Assembly: GCA_026936325.1 (NCBI GenBank)
Contig: JAPTHN010000150.1
Span: forward strand, 1-64,000
Source of the DNA: Platynereis dumerilii
Taxonomy: Eukaryota; Annelida; Polychaeta; Phyllodocida; Nereididae
DNA: 64,000 nt
Direction of reading: 5' to 3'
The position numbers and the translations under genes were made by a program. The notes under the pieces were generated by a model that was not told the DNA's origin, did not search any database, and saw nothing but the letters and a program-made list of their open reading frames with translations. Shown one piece after another: positions 1 to 11,361 of this stretch. Position 1 is the stretch's first letter. The number at the start of each line of letters is the position of its first letter.

Positions 1-1360
1 TAATGCACCCCATTCCAGCCCAAAAGTTTGGAAACCGGTGTGTTGTTTGCCACTTGATTAGTGTCACACAAAATGGTTTCTGGGTGCTCGGCTTCTACGT
101 TAGAATATACCTTGTTGTAGACCTGAATGAGTTGCTCTCAAAAATAAGAATGTGTCCAAGTTAGGAAACCTTGAGCAATGCAATTTAATTGATATGGGTG
201 ACCATTTTGCTGATTATCTATCAATTCTATTTATCCTTAATCCTATTTATTTGCTATCCTCTCTATCTATAAATCTATCTAACTATATATTCTATTTTGA
301 TCTATTTCATCTTTCTAATATTGAAAACTAAATAAATTTAATGAAATTAAAAAAACTTTTTAAGTGCTGCACGAATTTCATGGCTGTGCCATTTACATAT
401 TACAGATTATAATTATGATGGGCCAAAGAGCAGGAAGTTTAAACCTGGTGGTTGCAGGTTGGCCTACCCTGAGGTCAGCAAGTATCAAAATTTATTGAAA
501 TAATAACATATCCTACAAAGTCTGTAGGCCTACAAAGAATGACCAGCAAGCTTACACACATTTTACGATACAGGAGTTGACATAAAAGCACAAAAAGTGA
601 AACGTATCCCCAAACATTCTGAAAGAAGCGGCCACATCTGCAGCTGTATTATAATGGTTTACCTGTATTCTGATGTTATGAGCAACCTTATGCATTCAGT
701 TTTATCAATGTCAATTATAAAAAGTTATAAGTGATAATTTAACCATGTACATAAAGTTTTTGATTTTCGTTATAGTTCCTTCACAGTTGAATGTCAAGTA
801 AATTCACATAATAATATACATTTACTTACAAAATATTTCATCGCCAATGTATTGCAAATTTTGGAAGATAAACAAGAAGCAAGAAGAAAAAAAGTCCTAA
901 ATTACTGAATTGTACTGATTGAAATTTAATTATTTCAAAATGTTTGAAAATTGACAAGAAGCTGTTTTTTTTTCTCCAAAAATAAAAAAAAACTCTGTCC
1001 AACCAGCCCCTCTGGCAGTATGTAATACCACAAATTGCTAAAAATCCACCAGAATTAACCAATTTTGTTCCTGATCATCCCTTCATTTTTCTGTAGCAAA
1101 ACGGTCCGACGGTGTGATTAGCTGTGTTGTGGTGCAGATTATTTCAATCTATTGCAATTATCAATTATAGTGTTATTGGAAGCCAATTACAATCAAAGCC
1201 ACCTTAAATCACTCAATCACTCAATGAAAGCACCATTACCAATATTACAATGGCCAATTACGCTTAAATTACAATTACTATGTTTGACATTAAGTAAACC
1301 TCTCAGAGATGTTTAAAAACCATCTATTTAAATAATCACATAACAGCTAACACTGTACAG
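1..1360. other. AT-rich intergenic stretch, no gene seen
   Basis: I see no supportable gene. The stretch holds a degraded TCTA-type microsatellite at about 225-310, several A and T runs, and repeated CAATTA words around 1140-1280. The short open frames here are not coding-like. Confidence 0.5.
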
Positions 1361-1454
1361 TTTTTAACCGGCCAAAGGCAGGTTATTAGAGGAGGGCTTA
1401 AACATATTTTTGGTGAAATGGGACTCTTGTCCACTTGTCCATGTGTAAATGTGT

Positions 1455-1485
1455 CCTGTCCATGTCCATGTCCATGTCCACTTTC
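1455..1485 (+). repeat. TCCATG hexamer microsatellite
   Basis: Four head-to-tail GTCCAT-type units lie just inside the left end of the repeat element. The other two copies carry related CCACTTGT or CCATGT words at the same place (about 12615-12665 and 14225-14270), so fast-changing short repeats are part of the family design. Confidence 0.8.
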
Positions 1486-2439
1486 TCCACTTGCCTTGCC
1501 CCTCTGAACACAGTGCTGCTACCCAGTGAGCAATGGGGGCCGATGTCAAATATGGACCTGCCCATTATGAATGGGGGATTCAGGTAGCTGTAAGGGGTTA
1601 CCATGGTTACAGGTGCAATGAACAGCTGCAGCCAGCAGTGGGCCTGTGAGTCTCATTGGAGAAGATGCCCCTGTGTCAGGATTGCTTATAATTCCAAAGC
1701 ACTGTGAGAGTCAAACCATTTCAGTACTTGTGTTTTAAAATAATTGTTCATGTCTAGATGAGGCATGTTTGCTCAGTGGATCATTATGTTTGTATAACAC
1801 TTGGCATTGTCTACTTCTTCACCAGCTTTCTGTACAGTGCTATGATGAAGTTATGTACCATTGCCAAGTTATTCCTGCAAGCAATGTCTATCAACACCCA
1901 TCCACTAAACTCCACCAAGAGACCAGAGCCTTCTTCAGTGCATTTCTCATTCTGACATAATATTTTGACAAACTTTATCATTACAGCCTGTAAATTTGAT
2001 ATGCATAAAATGAGTGTTTGCTTCCCACAGATTTTGGCACTCTGTGACTGTGAGTCATAATAACTGATGAAGTGTCATCTCCCCAAATTTAACGTCCATG
2101 GGAAACATAGAGGCTGTTTGATTAGTCATGATGAAGAGAAGGCTATTTGAATTGTCATGTAACTGATCTTAGAGTAAAATTATCGTGACAAATCATCTAT
2201 ATGATGATTCAGGAAGTGCCATTTTCACAGTGCAACAGCCCACTCTGTTTGGATATCAGTTTTATAGATTGTAAACTAAAGTGGTGTTTTAATTGTAGTC
2301 TGCAGAAAAGGTTGCAAAAAAACTCTTGACACCACAAAGAAACGGGCCTGTAAAAATTCTGGTGGTCCTGTAAACCAGTTTTTACCGGCCCGCATGCCTT
2401 GTGAAAGTTCAGAGCGAGTTTTAAAGGCTGCCAGTATTT

Positions 2440-2870
2440 GACTTGGATTTATGAAATTTGGTGTAGGGAGTCACTTTGTGGACTCCCTCAAAATTTTTTG
2501 GAAAAATGCAAGATGGCTGCCAAAATGGCCACCATATTTTGAATTGCCCACTGTGACTTTAGTATTTCACTTAGATTTATGCAATTTGGTATACGGATTC
2601 ACTTAGGGGACCCCCTCAGAAATGTTTGGAAAAATCCAAGATGGCTGCCAAAATGGCCACCATATTTTGAATTGTCCACTGTGACTTTAGTATTACACTT
2701 AGATTTATGCAATTTGGTATAGGGGTTCACTTAGGGGTTCCCCTAAGAATTTTTTTTAGAAAAATCCAAGATGGCTGCCCAAATGGCCACCATATTTTGA
2801 ATTGCCCACGGTGACTTTATTATTTGGTATGGGGATTTGCTCATAAATTATGAGAAAATTTCCAATATGA
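2440..2870 (+). repeat. ~130 bp tandem repeat, about 3.3 units
   Basis: AAGATGGCTGCCAAAATGG recurs at about 2508, 2638 and 2768, a 130 bp spacing. The words ATTTATGCAATTTGGTATA and GGGTTCCCCT recur within each unit. The last unit is degraded. The same unit family makes up 13590-14170 and, in a diverged form, 14340-15420. Confidence 0.9.
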
Positions 2871-3089
2871 CTTACAGTTCTGAAATATGGTATAGGCATT
2901 TGCTAAGAGGTTCCCCACAAAGTTTTTATTGCCTGCAGCAAACACTATCAGTCTGGCAATCACTGCTCAATGCAAAAACAGTCCATGTAATAATATGTAA
3001 AATTTGTAAATCACCCTCTTCATGATTTCAATCCCGAATATACAATCGCCAAAGGCCGGTTTTGAATCCATGGATTCTTGTTTCTTCTC

Positions 3090-3545
3090 TTTACATGGCT
3101 ATACCTTAGAATACCTTTAAATTTTTCTACTTCAGCCCGCAGTTATTCATGCAGCTGTCCTGTTGAAGTTAGGTACCGATGCATTTCAGTCAGAAGCAAC
3201 TCAATTTCCTCTTCATGGCGATTCAATAGTTCCCAACCGTCGACTACTTTCTTCTTCTCCTCCAGGATGCATGGACTCGCTAAAATAGAAAATCAGTGGA
3301 CATTGCTGATAACCACTTGTGACAATCTTCACTATTCTCCCAAGGAAAGACCTCAATTAATTGTTGAAGAAGTTCAAAATTACGTTACCAGACAGCCACG
3401 GCCAGTGCGCCGCTTCAATCATTTCTTGGGTAATTTGGAGACCAGTTTGCTCGTGTTGATTATACACTTTAACATATTGTTCAAGGTCCTTCTTGGCTCT
3501 GTCAATCTCTTCCTCAGCTTCAGTCTCTTCTTGCTTGCTTTTTAA
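3090..3545 (-). pseudogene. Decayed coiled-coil-like coding segment
   Basis: The minus strand encodes charged, helical-looking pieces: EEEIDRAKKDLEQYVKVYN near 3520, FPWENSEDCHKWLSAM near 3320, and ILEEKKKVVDGWELLNRHEE near 3240. They lie in different frames with stops between them, so the gene is broken. The hydrophobic plus-strand frame over the same bases is its shadow. I do not recognise the family. It may come from the same transposon gene pool as the KDZ fragments nearby, but that is a guess. Confidence 0.45.
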
Positions 3546-4422
3546 CTTTGACTATGAACAATGTTGGCGATTCTAATCATACTTAACTTAAATTTTTAAT
3601 GGATTTCTTTCTGTGATCAATCGCCCTAGCAAGGTATGCATTTTGGGGGCCCAAAAATTTTTTTTTATTGGTTAATCAGTATTTTTGGGTTCTATTTTTT
3701 CTCAAATTTAATGTTAATCCCCCGAAAGTTCAAAAATATTTCAATATATCTGAATATTCAGTATATTGTTAGTGTGGCGTGTAAATGCTACAATGTATTA
3801 CAGTTGTTTTTTTTTTTTCAAATTCTGATAATTATGTTGTTTTTGACAGATTTTTTTTTTAATTTCTGATATGTTGTTTTTGGGCTTATATGCAATAAAT
3901 TTCGCACCCATACTTATTTCTGAAATATCCGATAAAAATCTTAAAATAATGCAATTTTTAGTTTTTTTTTGTCGCTTAACAACCAGGGGCATGACGTCAC
4001 AATGGCAGCTTGGCTAATGTGACATCATCAGCAGTTGTTATGTCGCAATTGAACAACAGTTGCGGTACACTGTTGGCTTTTTTTGTAGCAACCAGTCCTG
4101 CCTAAATAAACAACAGGTGTCTGTACTGTACTTCAGGGTAACTTACTTTATGTAAAATAAGTATCTTCTATATATATACACTGAGCATCATTTAAAACGC
4201 AGCATTATCAAATGGCTTAAAATGGTACTTTCTCTGAAAGTATAAACATATGAAAGGTGGCACACACATAGTAGTTGCCATGTCAGGTATATTCCACAAG
4301 GGTTTTTTACACTACATAATTTGTATTAGTTGTATTGATATTAAAAACATAATAACTGCAAAAACCCCTATGGTATATTAATGACAATGAAACTATATTT
4401 ACCTGCATATTTGGCCAAGCTG
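3546..4422. other. T-run-rich intergenic stretch, no gene seen
   Basis: There are many T runs of 8 to 10 bases between 3650 and 3975, and nothing coding-like on either strand. The end borders the terminal repeat of the element starting at 4423. Confidence 0.4.
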
Positions 4423-5385
4423 TAGGGGAGACCGGGGTAAGTTGTGCCATTTTTTTCGTCAGGCTGATTTTCCGCAAAACCCTAGCTTGATCATGCAATC
4501 TGAAAATCAGACTTCAAAATATAATATGTTGGCCAGAATCAACCAAAGTTTCAGGGCAGTCCGACCATTGGGAAGGTCATGGCAGGCATTTGAAAAAAGT
4601 AGGTCAAGTGGCACAACTTGACCCGGTGCCGGGGAAGTTGTGCCGCGTGACGGGGTAAGTTGTGCCGCCTAATTTATTCCAAAACACTCTTGTATTTCAC
4701 CCGTTTCTTCAGATAGATAATTTGCATCATGTTTTTAACGTATGACTGACATGTTACATGAAACTAATCAGGCATTTATTAGCCATTTTATACACAAATT
4801 AAAAAGGCTGAAAAAACAGAATTATTTATTGTTTAGAGGGTGTTATAACTCTTTTAACACGTGTTCCTTTCAATGTAAGTTATTTCACAACATTTTTAGG
4901 CCTTGCGTAAAATTAAGACAAAAAAAGATGAATAAAATTAATTCCTATGTCATGCCATTGGCACAACTCACCCCAATGAAAACGGCACACCTTACCCCAA
5001 ATTGATTTTCTGGATGAAACTGGTTGTCAAAAATAAACAAACAATGCAAAATGAAATCTAACAACAGAAATGTCTAGATATACCTCTTAACTCCATCCTA
5101 CCAGAGGGACATCATCTTATTACAAATACCAAATGACTGAGAAACCAGAATGTCAGTCCTCGGCACTTCAAGTTTTCAGCAACAAAATTGAATTTATTAG
5201 TGTAGCTTTTCATACCATTATATTTGGTAGTTTTTTTCTTGGTGTCTCATTATGTTGACCAAGTGGGTATATATGGGTGGGATTGCCTTCTTTGCCCAGT
5301 TCTTCATTTAACCCCAACAGTGGGTGGCACAACTTACCCCGCGGCACAACTTACCCCGCGGCACAACTTACCCCGGTCTCCCCTA
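4423..5385. mobile_element. Non-autonomous TA-flanked element, GGGG-type TIR (MITE 1)
   Basis: The terminal inverted repeats begin TAGGGGAGACCGGGGTAAG at 4423 and end with its reverse complement at 5385, running at least 26 bp each with a TA at both outer ends. The motif GGGGTAAGTTGTGCC is repeated inside: at 4434, 4633 (variant) and 4651 on the left, and in reverse near 4960, 4983, 5328, 5343 and 5358 on the right. The element is 963 bp and has no transposase frame. TA ends fit Tc1/mariner-like or ISL2EU-like insertion; the superfamily cannot be settled by eye. Confidence 0.85.
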
Positions 5386-6539
5386 CTGATGATGATGCAA
5401 AATCGCATGTGACCTCAATATTGATGTTTGCAGGCTGCCAATTCCAGCTGGATTTTCCAACTAGTCCTTTGCAGTTTCATGGTCTATAAGAAGTAGAGGG
5501 TCCACATTAAAAAATTATGTATGTGAGCATTCACAGAAGGTTATACATTAAATCATTTATACAACAATAACAAAGTTATATTATATTCGATGCTCTGATC
5601 CATAATATTGCAACAATGTGGTGTGAACAAAGGATATTTTTAGTGATTCATTGAAAACAAGAATCCACGGATTCAAAGCATGGCTTGGCATTGATGGAAA
5701 TACATTGAGAATCTTTAATTAGTTCACCCCTAGTAATCACCATTAATTTCTATAAATGATGTGAAACAGGCAAAAATTCATGCGACATTTACTGTAAATC
5801 CAGATATGTATTTCTCATACTAGCTACTTTCTTGGAAGAGAAATTAACTAACTGCTAGCTACACAACTTTTTGGGTTACATTTTCTTCAATAACTTAAAT
5901 GTTTGTGTGGCAAAACAAAAATCCTATTCAAATTTGGGTACCTGAGGCAGAGTTCTCCTTATTGCTGATTGTCTAATTAAACAGGTGAAGATTCATTAAA
6001 ACATCAGTCAGCTAAACTAAGTCCAAAAAAACAGGGTAAGATTACGTAAACAAAAGGTCAGACAGTGTGTCTGAAAAGACAGTTTCAGCCTTATTAAAAG
6101 CTTTTGACTTGTAAAAATTCATCACACCATTGGATCCTGAAAACGTAAACAATAACTTAACTGCTTAATCTGAAAAGAGCAGTTTATTGAATAGGAGCAA
6201 TTGAAACAGACTAAAATTTATTGAGAATTGTATACATACTTTGATATATTTGGAGGACAGTAGCTCTGGGAGCTTAGCAACTTTTCTTGCATTCCACCAC
6301 AGCATATGACATGTCAGTTCTTCTTCCCGGGAATATGAATTTTTTAGCAGACTCAGTGCAACAATTTAAAAGGCCCAGATTAATCCTCACACACACACAG
6401 GCCTCTAGTCAGCCATTGGCCAAAACGTCACGGATTAGGAAATACTGAAGTGAGTCTGTTGCAGTTTGTTTCTTAATTAATGACAAGATAGTGTTCATAT
6501 AAGTCTACAAAGTTGATAACACCCAGAAGTTACGGCTGT
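5386..6539. other. Intergenic stretch with one element-end palindrome
   Basis: No gene is supported. At 5661-5674 GAATCCACGGATTC, preceded by AACAA, is the reverse-orientation twin of the 3' palindrome that ends the tandem-core elements at 3064 and 15556. It marks a solitary remnant of that family. A CA-dinucleotide tract lies near 6390. Confidence 0.45.
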
Positions 6540-7267
6540 TACAGTAGACGAACTTCGAGTGCTTACAAGTGACTGGTTTCAGAGTATCAATGAGGTCACT
6601 AAAGCTGTTGCTTCAATCTTTACCATTGAAACTGATGGCTCTGTCACTGACTCATAGGACTTCTAATGACATGTGTAGATGCAGCAGTGACCAACATCTG
6701 GCTCAGTGACGTGTATCAGAGCAATGCTAAGTGAATGGGCAGTAGAACAGTTGTCATATGAAGTGCAGTCACTGAGTCTAAATCTGACCCATTTGACAAT
6801 AATCATTGCTCTCTTCATGAAAGATGTGGTGTTGACACAGTCAGTCAATATGAAAGCTCATCCATCTGAATTGCGATAGTGAGTCATAAATCATGGCAGA
6901 AGTGCGACGGAATTATATGCATGCTTGTGTCTAAGCAGGGTTTTTGTTTGTTATAACTTCGCTAAAATGAAGCACTTGTGGTCAGGATGGCCAGGAGCAG
7001 CAGACGCCAAGATCAGCTGGGGATCAGTAGCATTGACAGTGGTCAAGCTCTGTTGATTGCAGGCCTATTACTCAGAGAGACAGGAGTGAGGTCACTGGTG
7101 AATGCTATGACACCTATCACACAACATGGTATGTATGGGCTATGAGTCAGTCACACGTTTATGAGGTATCAAAGTTATGGTCACTTAACATGGCAGGGAT
7201 AGGGCTGTGATGTCAGTAACAGCCCAGAAGTGTATTGCATGTAAACACTCGAAGTTCGTCTACTGTA
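6540..7267. mobile_element. Tc1/mariner-like MITE with CAGTAGACG ends
   Basis: Inverted ends TACAGTAGACGAACTTCGAG (6540) and its reverse complement (to 7267) match over about 27 bp with one difference. Both ends carry a TA outside CAGT, as is usual for Tc1/mariner. The element is 728 bp with no long frame, so it is non-autonomous. Copies of TGAGTCA or TGACTCA occur inside at about 6650, 6883 and 7143. Confidence 0.85.
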
Positions 7268-7559
7268 AACTGAATTCTTTTATCTGGAAATGTTGAAGAC
7301 TGTGAGTACATGGCCTCTGCCCCTTCTGGAGTCATGAAGCGGTCTGTCGTGTGGGTGCCGTGTTTCGTCAGGGTGCAAAATGCACTGAAAATACCACTAA
7401 GACTAACTTAGTGCAGGAAGAAATAAAATAACACCATCAGTATTTGATCAGAAAAGTGGTATCGGATCATCCCTATAATAAACTGAGTAACCAATAATGA
7501 AAAATAAACAAAATAGGACTATGGACCGGGAAATTTCCAAAATTGTCATAAGCAGTAAC

Positions 7560-8040
7560 GATTAATGTAGAATAAATCTGATAAATTATAAATTAGCAAG
7601 CATAATGGACAGTACAGATGTAGACTTGCCTGGCAGGACCAATTGTGTGTCACGCCATGCATCACACTCAAGAATGGCTGGAGGGACTGCAGGTATGAGA
7701 GTGCAGGCAGATTCTGAGTAAAATTCTTCAGCCAAGGCCAGAACTGACATACGACATCTTGGCAAAAATATTTGACATTCATTCCCAGATTGTTGACCAA
7801 ATGGTCAATGACACACGGGATAGGCAAATATTTCTCCCTGGTGCATATTGATCGAATGTTGAATGATGCTATGACGGCAGGCCGCCACACACATTCCAGT
7901 ATCATCGAGCTTACGGAATGTTTGACCGGGCAACAGTACAAGTAGCCATAATGCCCATTGACAGTTATCTTTCCATCTGCAATAGACATTGCAATCTTGA
8001 CCTTCATGACATGTATCCCTTGCCGGACGAAAATGGACCA
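7560..8040 (-). pseudogene. KDZ-type transposase fragment A (left part)
   Basis: The minus strand encodes blocks typical of Kyakuja-Dileera-Zisupton (KDZ) DNA-transposon transposases: GHYGYLYCCPVK, TGMCVAACRHSI, MHQGEIFAYP, then FCQDVVCQFWPWL and QPFLSVMHGVTHNW. The family pattern is a Cys/His block, a GE-F-YP block, a cDVaC-fW block and an FLSvMHa block in this order. The blocks fall in two frames, so at least one frameshift is present. The 5' side is cut by the element at 8041-9293, and the gene resumes at 9294. It is a dead fragment, related to fragments B (16838-17137) and C (29150-29290). Confidence 0.75.
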
Positions 8041-9293
8041 TAGGGGAACGAGGGGCAAAACGGGCCGCCTAACTTCGAAGGCTCGCTGCACGAAGGTGGT
8101 ATATCATGCGAATGCCAAATAAGGTCTGATCCATGAAGAAGTACCAATACCACTTGCTCAAAGTCAGAAAAGTGCTTTTTTAATAGTTCCAATTCAAAAT
8201 TTTCCCTATTTTCAAAAATGCAACTTTATCCCATTTAGCCCCGTGCTTGGGGCAAAATGGAATTTCATGTGGGGCAAAATGGGAAGACATAAATTTGCAA
8301 AAGTTCTGCTATAAATCAGCTGTTTTGGTAACAGCCAAACTAAAAAAGCATGTTGACAAACAAAAATGTTTTAATTCATGTCATTGCAATGCAAGAATAT
8401 TGCAGAATACTGAGAGTAAATCAACATCTCAATACAGGATGCAATTATAGCTGCATGGGGAGTGATGCTAGTAATTTTTCATTCTATGTAGTTATTTGGC
8501 AAATTATTTAACCATAAACATTAGGTTACAAAAGAAACAAAATTAGTAAAATTTTTGTGGAAATGTGACATTTTTATGAATATTCGCATAACTCTGATTT
8601 CCGAGTTTTCTTAATAATTTAACAATTTAAACTGGTATTAGGTTTGACTATGCCTTTTGAAAGGTAGTTACATTCGTTTCAGTTTCAACAATACGGGGCT
8701 TTACCACTAAGCCTAAATCCTCAGGGTATTATTGATGACATAAATTAGATCCACAAATCTCTTGTGATTTTTTTCAAATTTTGCCTGTTATATGGCCGGA
8801 AAATGCACCAAATGTCTCAAATGTCATGGTTGAATTTACCCAATAACAAGCTTCAACCTTTTCTAGGCTGGGATTGCTTTTTTGTGCTTCCCATTTTGCC
8901 CCCGCAGGAGGACTCCATCTTGCCCCAACCATGCAGGGTAGATTAACAATGACCTACTTACACATGACTAAGCACCAGACTAATTTTTTTTGCTTAATAA
9001 GCAAGCTTAGTAGTCCTCTTATAACACTGACTATGAAGTATTTGGCTGGAAACGTCATTGGAGGTACTACACCATTTCCAAAAATTATGATTTTTTTAAG
9101 AAAATCGATCAAAACCTTCAAATTAACATAGCTGCATGCCTGTAACGTTCTCATCCACGAAACTTTCAGGAAAAGCTGGTCATGTATCCTATTTTATTTT
9201 CCAACCGAAAAATTAGAAGGCAGGTCAAAATGTTCCGAGAAAACTTAAAAAACCATTTTGCCCCGCCGGTCCATTTTGCCCCTCGTTCCCCTA
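8041..9293. mobile_element. Non-autonomous TA-flanked element, GGGG-type TIR (MITE 2)
   Basis: The ends read TAGGGGAACGAGGGGCAAAA and, in reverse complement, the same through about 28 bp with two differences. GGGGCAAAATGG-type words recur inside both ends: 8052, 8250 and 8271 forward; 8890, 8911, 9254 and 9272 reverse. The element is 1253 bp and no transposase frame is present. It splits a KDZ transposase fragment. The right flank TACATGCAGCTAACCCAGCC is also found uninterrupted at 29223 and 16364, which supports a TA target. Confidence 0.9.
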
Positions 9294-9400
9294 CATGCAG
9301 CTAACCCAGCCTCAAGCTTAGCTCGGCCCTCTGTGGTTGTCATTTTGCTCTGTATATCTTGACCCTTTTTCGAGTCTTCTCCCCCAGTGGCAGTGCTGCG
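9294..9400 (-). pseudogene. KDZ-type fragment A (part right of MITE 2)
   Basis: The minus strand reads KLEAGLAAC, the same peptide as ELEAGLAACK at 29222-29260 and a near copy at 16365-16400. In fragment C this peptide runs directly into the IALSIADG block, which in fragment A lies on the other side of the 1.25 kb insertion. This shows the insertion interrupted a once-continuous stretch, although about 45 bases next to the insertion differ between the copies. Confidence 0.6.
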
Positions 9401-9790
9401 GACGTATAGAAAAAATAAAGTTAATATGAAAAGATATATATCTAAAAATGTAAATCCTATATAATTATAAGTTATTCTTCACATGGGGTGCAAAAGCTTG
9501 ACCAAAGGCAAGATTTAAAATGCACCAAATCATTAAAATATACACGCCATGGTCTGGTTTGTAAGTCTTCCCAAATGCCGTATATATGTTTAGATTGGAT
9601 GAGACTCCTTTTTTTGACCTATTGGATCTCTTCTGATTTAGGACTCGGGCTTTTACGAATTAGTTCACAATATTTCATGACCACAGTGGTGTTTGTGAAG
9701 AATTATTTCCTCCGCCAAGAACGATTCTGAAAATGGTTGGCCTATAGTTATTTGCAATGTTCCTTGATTAATTACCATGCCCAATGATAC
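9401..9790. other. Intergenic stretch, no gene seen
   Basis: AT-rich sequence without a convincing coding frame or repeat. Confidence 0.35.
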
Positions 9791-10010
9791 AGATGATTCC
9801 CGGGTGTGGATGCAGTACTACAGCCTTCGGGCCTTGCATCTCCCCGGCGAGACCTTTACCGGGTGGGTGAGCCAGCTGAAGGGCTTATACCCTTCCCTCG
9901 TCCTCAGAGCGGCCGGCCACAATGCTCACTGGGCGTTTGGGATCCCGGAGAGCTAAACTCTCTTGTTCCTTGCAGAAAAATTGTCACAACAGTATTGTCA
10001 ATGTAAGTAG
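9791..10010 (+). other. GC-rich block with splice-like sites
   Basis: A GC-rich patch (about 9800-9950) in AT-rich surroundings ends in a good 3' splice-site look-alike, TTGTTCCTTGCAG, at about 9965-9978. A GTAAGT donor follows at 10001, enclosing a tiny possible exon. No protein family is recognised in any frame. It could be an exon-intron junction of a host gene, a promoter-proximal CpG patch, or a foreign insertion. Confidence 0.3.
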
Positions 10011-10319
10011 TGTTTAAGAACTGAACTTCCGATCGAATGCAAATTCTATCTTCAGTAGTTACCAGTTCATAAACACAATAATAAAACACAAACTCAATAA
10101 TACTACCTCCAGAAAGCAATAACTTAGAACTGCTTCCAGCGGTTCCTGGCAGCTACTTACAGGAAAATCAAGTTCCAATGTATATAGTCACTCAGCTGTC
10201 AGTTTTGACAGGCAAGTATAAACATTGACCAAAAGTGAGAAACAGCAGTCACTCTCCGACTGAAACTATCTCAGATACCAACAGTTTTGTCAGGATCCAG
10301 GCACCATTTCACTTCTGAA

Positions 10320-10515
10320 CACCAGATATAGTAAACACGTACCTTGTATGCAACTCTGGGAAGACAGTCACAAATATGGTGGTCGCATCGTTTCGTTGAG
10401 GTCTGCGTCGCTTCTGCTGTTCGCGCACCTCAGCGGTGTATATATGCCAGGGGGATGCAGCAGCGCGCCAATGGCGAGATCTGGAACTACGCGCCGTCTG
10501 CTACACTTTAAACAT
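10320..10515 (+). promoter_or_regulatory. CpG-rich patch with TATA-like box
   Basis: CpG dinucleotides are dense from about 10385 to 10500 (TCGTTTCGTTGAG, GCGTCGC, GCGCGCC, ACGCGCC) in a region otherwise poor in them. GTATATATG sits at about 10437. A promoter or CpG patch is possible. No initiator or downstream reading frame is recognised, so this is a weak call. Confidence 0.25.
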
Positions 10516-10926
10516 TTCTCTTTATGTGTCTGACACCTGTTCGAGCTGTTACATTCATCCCATTGATGTGATAACCTTCAATTTCACGAAATTAACGGCA
10601 AAATCGTCTTGTTTATACAGTACTATTCATTTGAACAGTGCATTGATTTGTCGACTAGACATGTTACCTTAGAACAATTACAACTGCATAATCCAAAACT
10701 CACAATATCTCTTCATCATAAATCAAAATGTCATTTTGTGTGGTGTGGCTTTTGCTTCACCATCCTGTTAACTTAATTTTTCAAAACTGAATGGGTTCCT
10801 TTTTAATTTCTCCCTTAGGAGTCTTGCTTTTCTTCATCTTGTTCTTCACATCCAAAGCACAGGGCCCAACTGATGTCTTTTCTATTGCACTTCAGGTAAT
10901 TAGAGACCCCTAATTAACTAACTGAC

Positions 10927-11338
10927 TCATTTTTCATAAGAATTTTCAATTCGACTCTGTTGAGCTTGAATGCCACTCTGAGAAAAGCACTTTCCCTGAG
11001 TGTTGAATGCGTGCATGCCGTAAAATTTTAATAATATTTTACATGGCATGCGGTATGCTTGTCTTTGGTCTCGTGCTGCTTCATTTTTCTGGCGATGTAG
11101 AACCCATTCATCTTTCGGAACATGTCCTACTTCATGGCCGACACAAATATCGCATCGATCTTTTTTGGGTGCAAAGAGTGATAGATTCATTGAAGTACTC
11201 AGCTATTTCTTTGTTATCAGCATATTTTCGATCTCTTTTCCTGAAGTCTTTCAAAATTACATTGTATAACATTGGTCTCTCGCACCACATTGTCATCAGA
11301 ATATCATCCCTTTCTTGGGTCCACATTAAATTCTTCAA
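10927..11338 (-). pseudogene. MADF-like / Cys-rich transposon-type gene fragment
   Basis: From 11338 the minus strand gives WTQERDDILMTMWCERPMLY and DFRKRDRKYADNKEIAEYF, which fits the start of a MADF (Myb/SANT-like) DNA-binding domain: helix 1, P-x-LY-N, then basic residues and an IAE helix. After about ESITL the frame changes. The sequence then reads LFAPKKDRCDICVGHEVGHV and LHRQKNEAARDQRQ, a Cys-Cys segment of a kind common in invertebrate transposon-derived proteins. The two pieces overlap in different frames, so the copy is broken or has a small intron. MITE 3 sits immediately to the right. Confidence 0.5.
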
Positions 11339-11361
11339 AGTTGGCTGCCATATTGTAATAA

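Larger units (their letters stand above)
1361..3080 (+). mobile_element. Tandem-core repeat element, copy 1 (pearl/HINE-like)
   Basis: The element opens with AACCGGCC followed by a GGTTATTAGAGGAGGG word. It carries a short TCCATG microsatellite, about 950 bp of unique body, and a core of ~130 bp tandem units. It closes with GGCCGGTTTTGAATCC and the perfect palindrome GAATCCATGGATTC (3064-3077). The body is nearly the same as 12567-13700. Short inverted ends, a hairpin and an internal tandem array are known from Helitron-derived HINE/DINE-1 elements and bivalve pearl elements; that assignment is inference. No coding sequence is seen, so it would be non-autonomous. Confidence 0.6.

Noticed and set aside
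3078-3545. 155-codon hydrophobic plus-strand frame
   Set aside because: It is the antisense shadow of a charged coiled-coil-like coding remnant on the minus strand.
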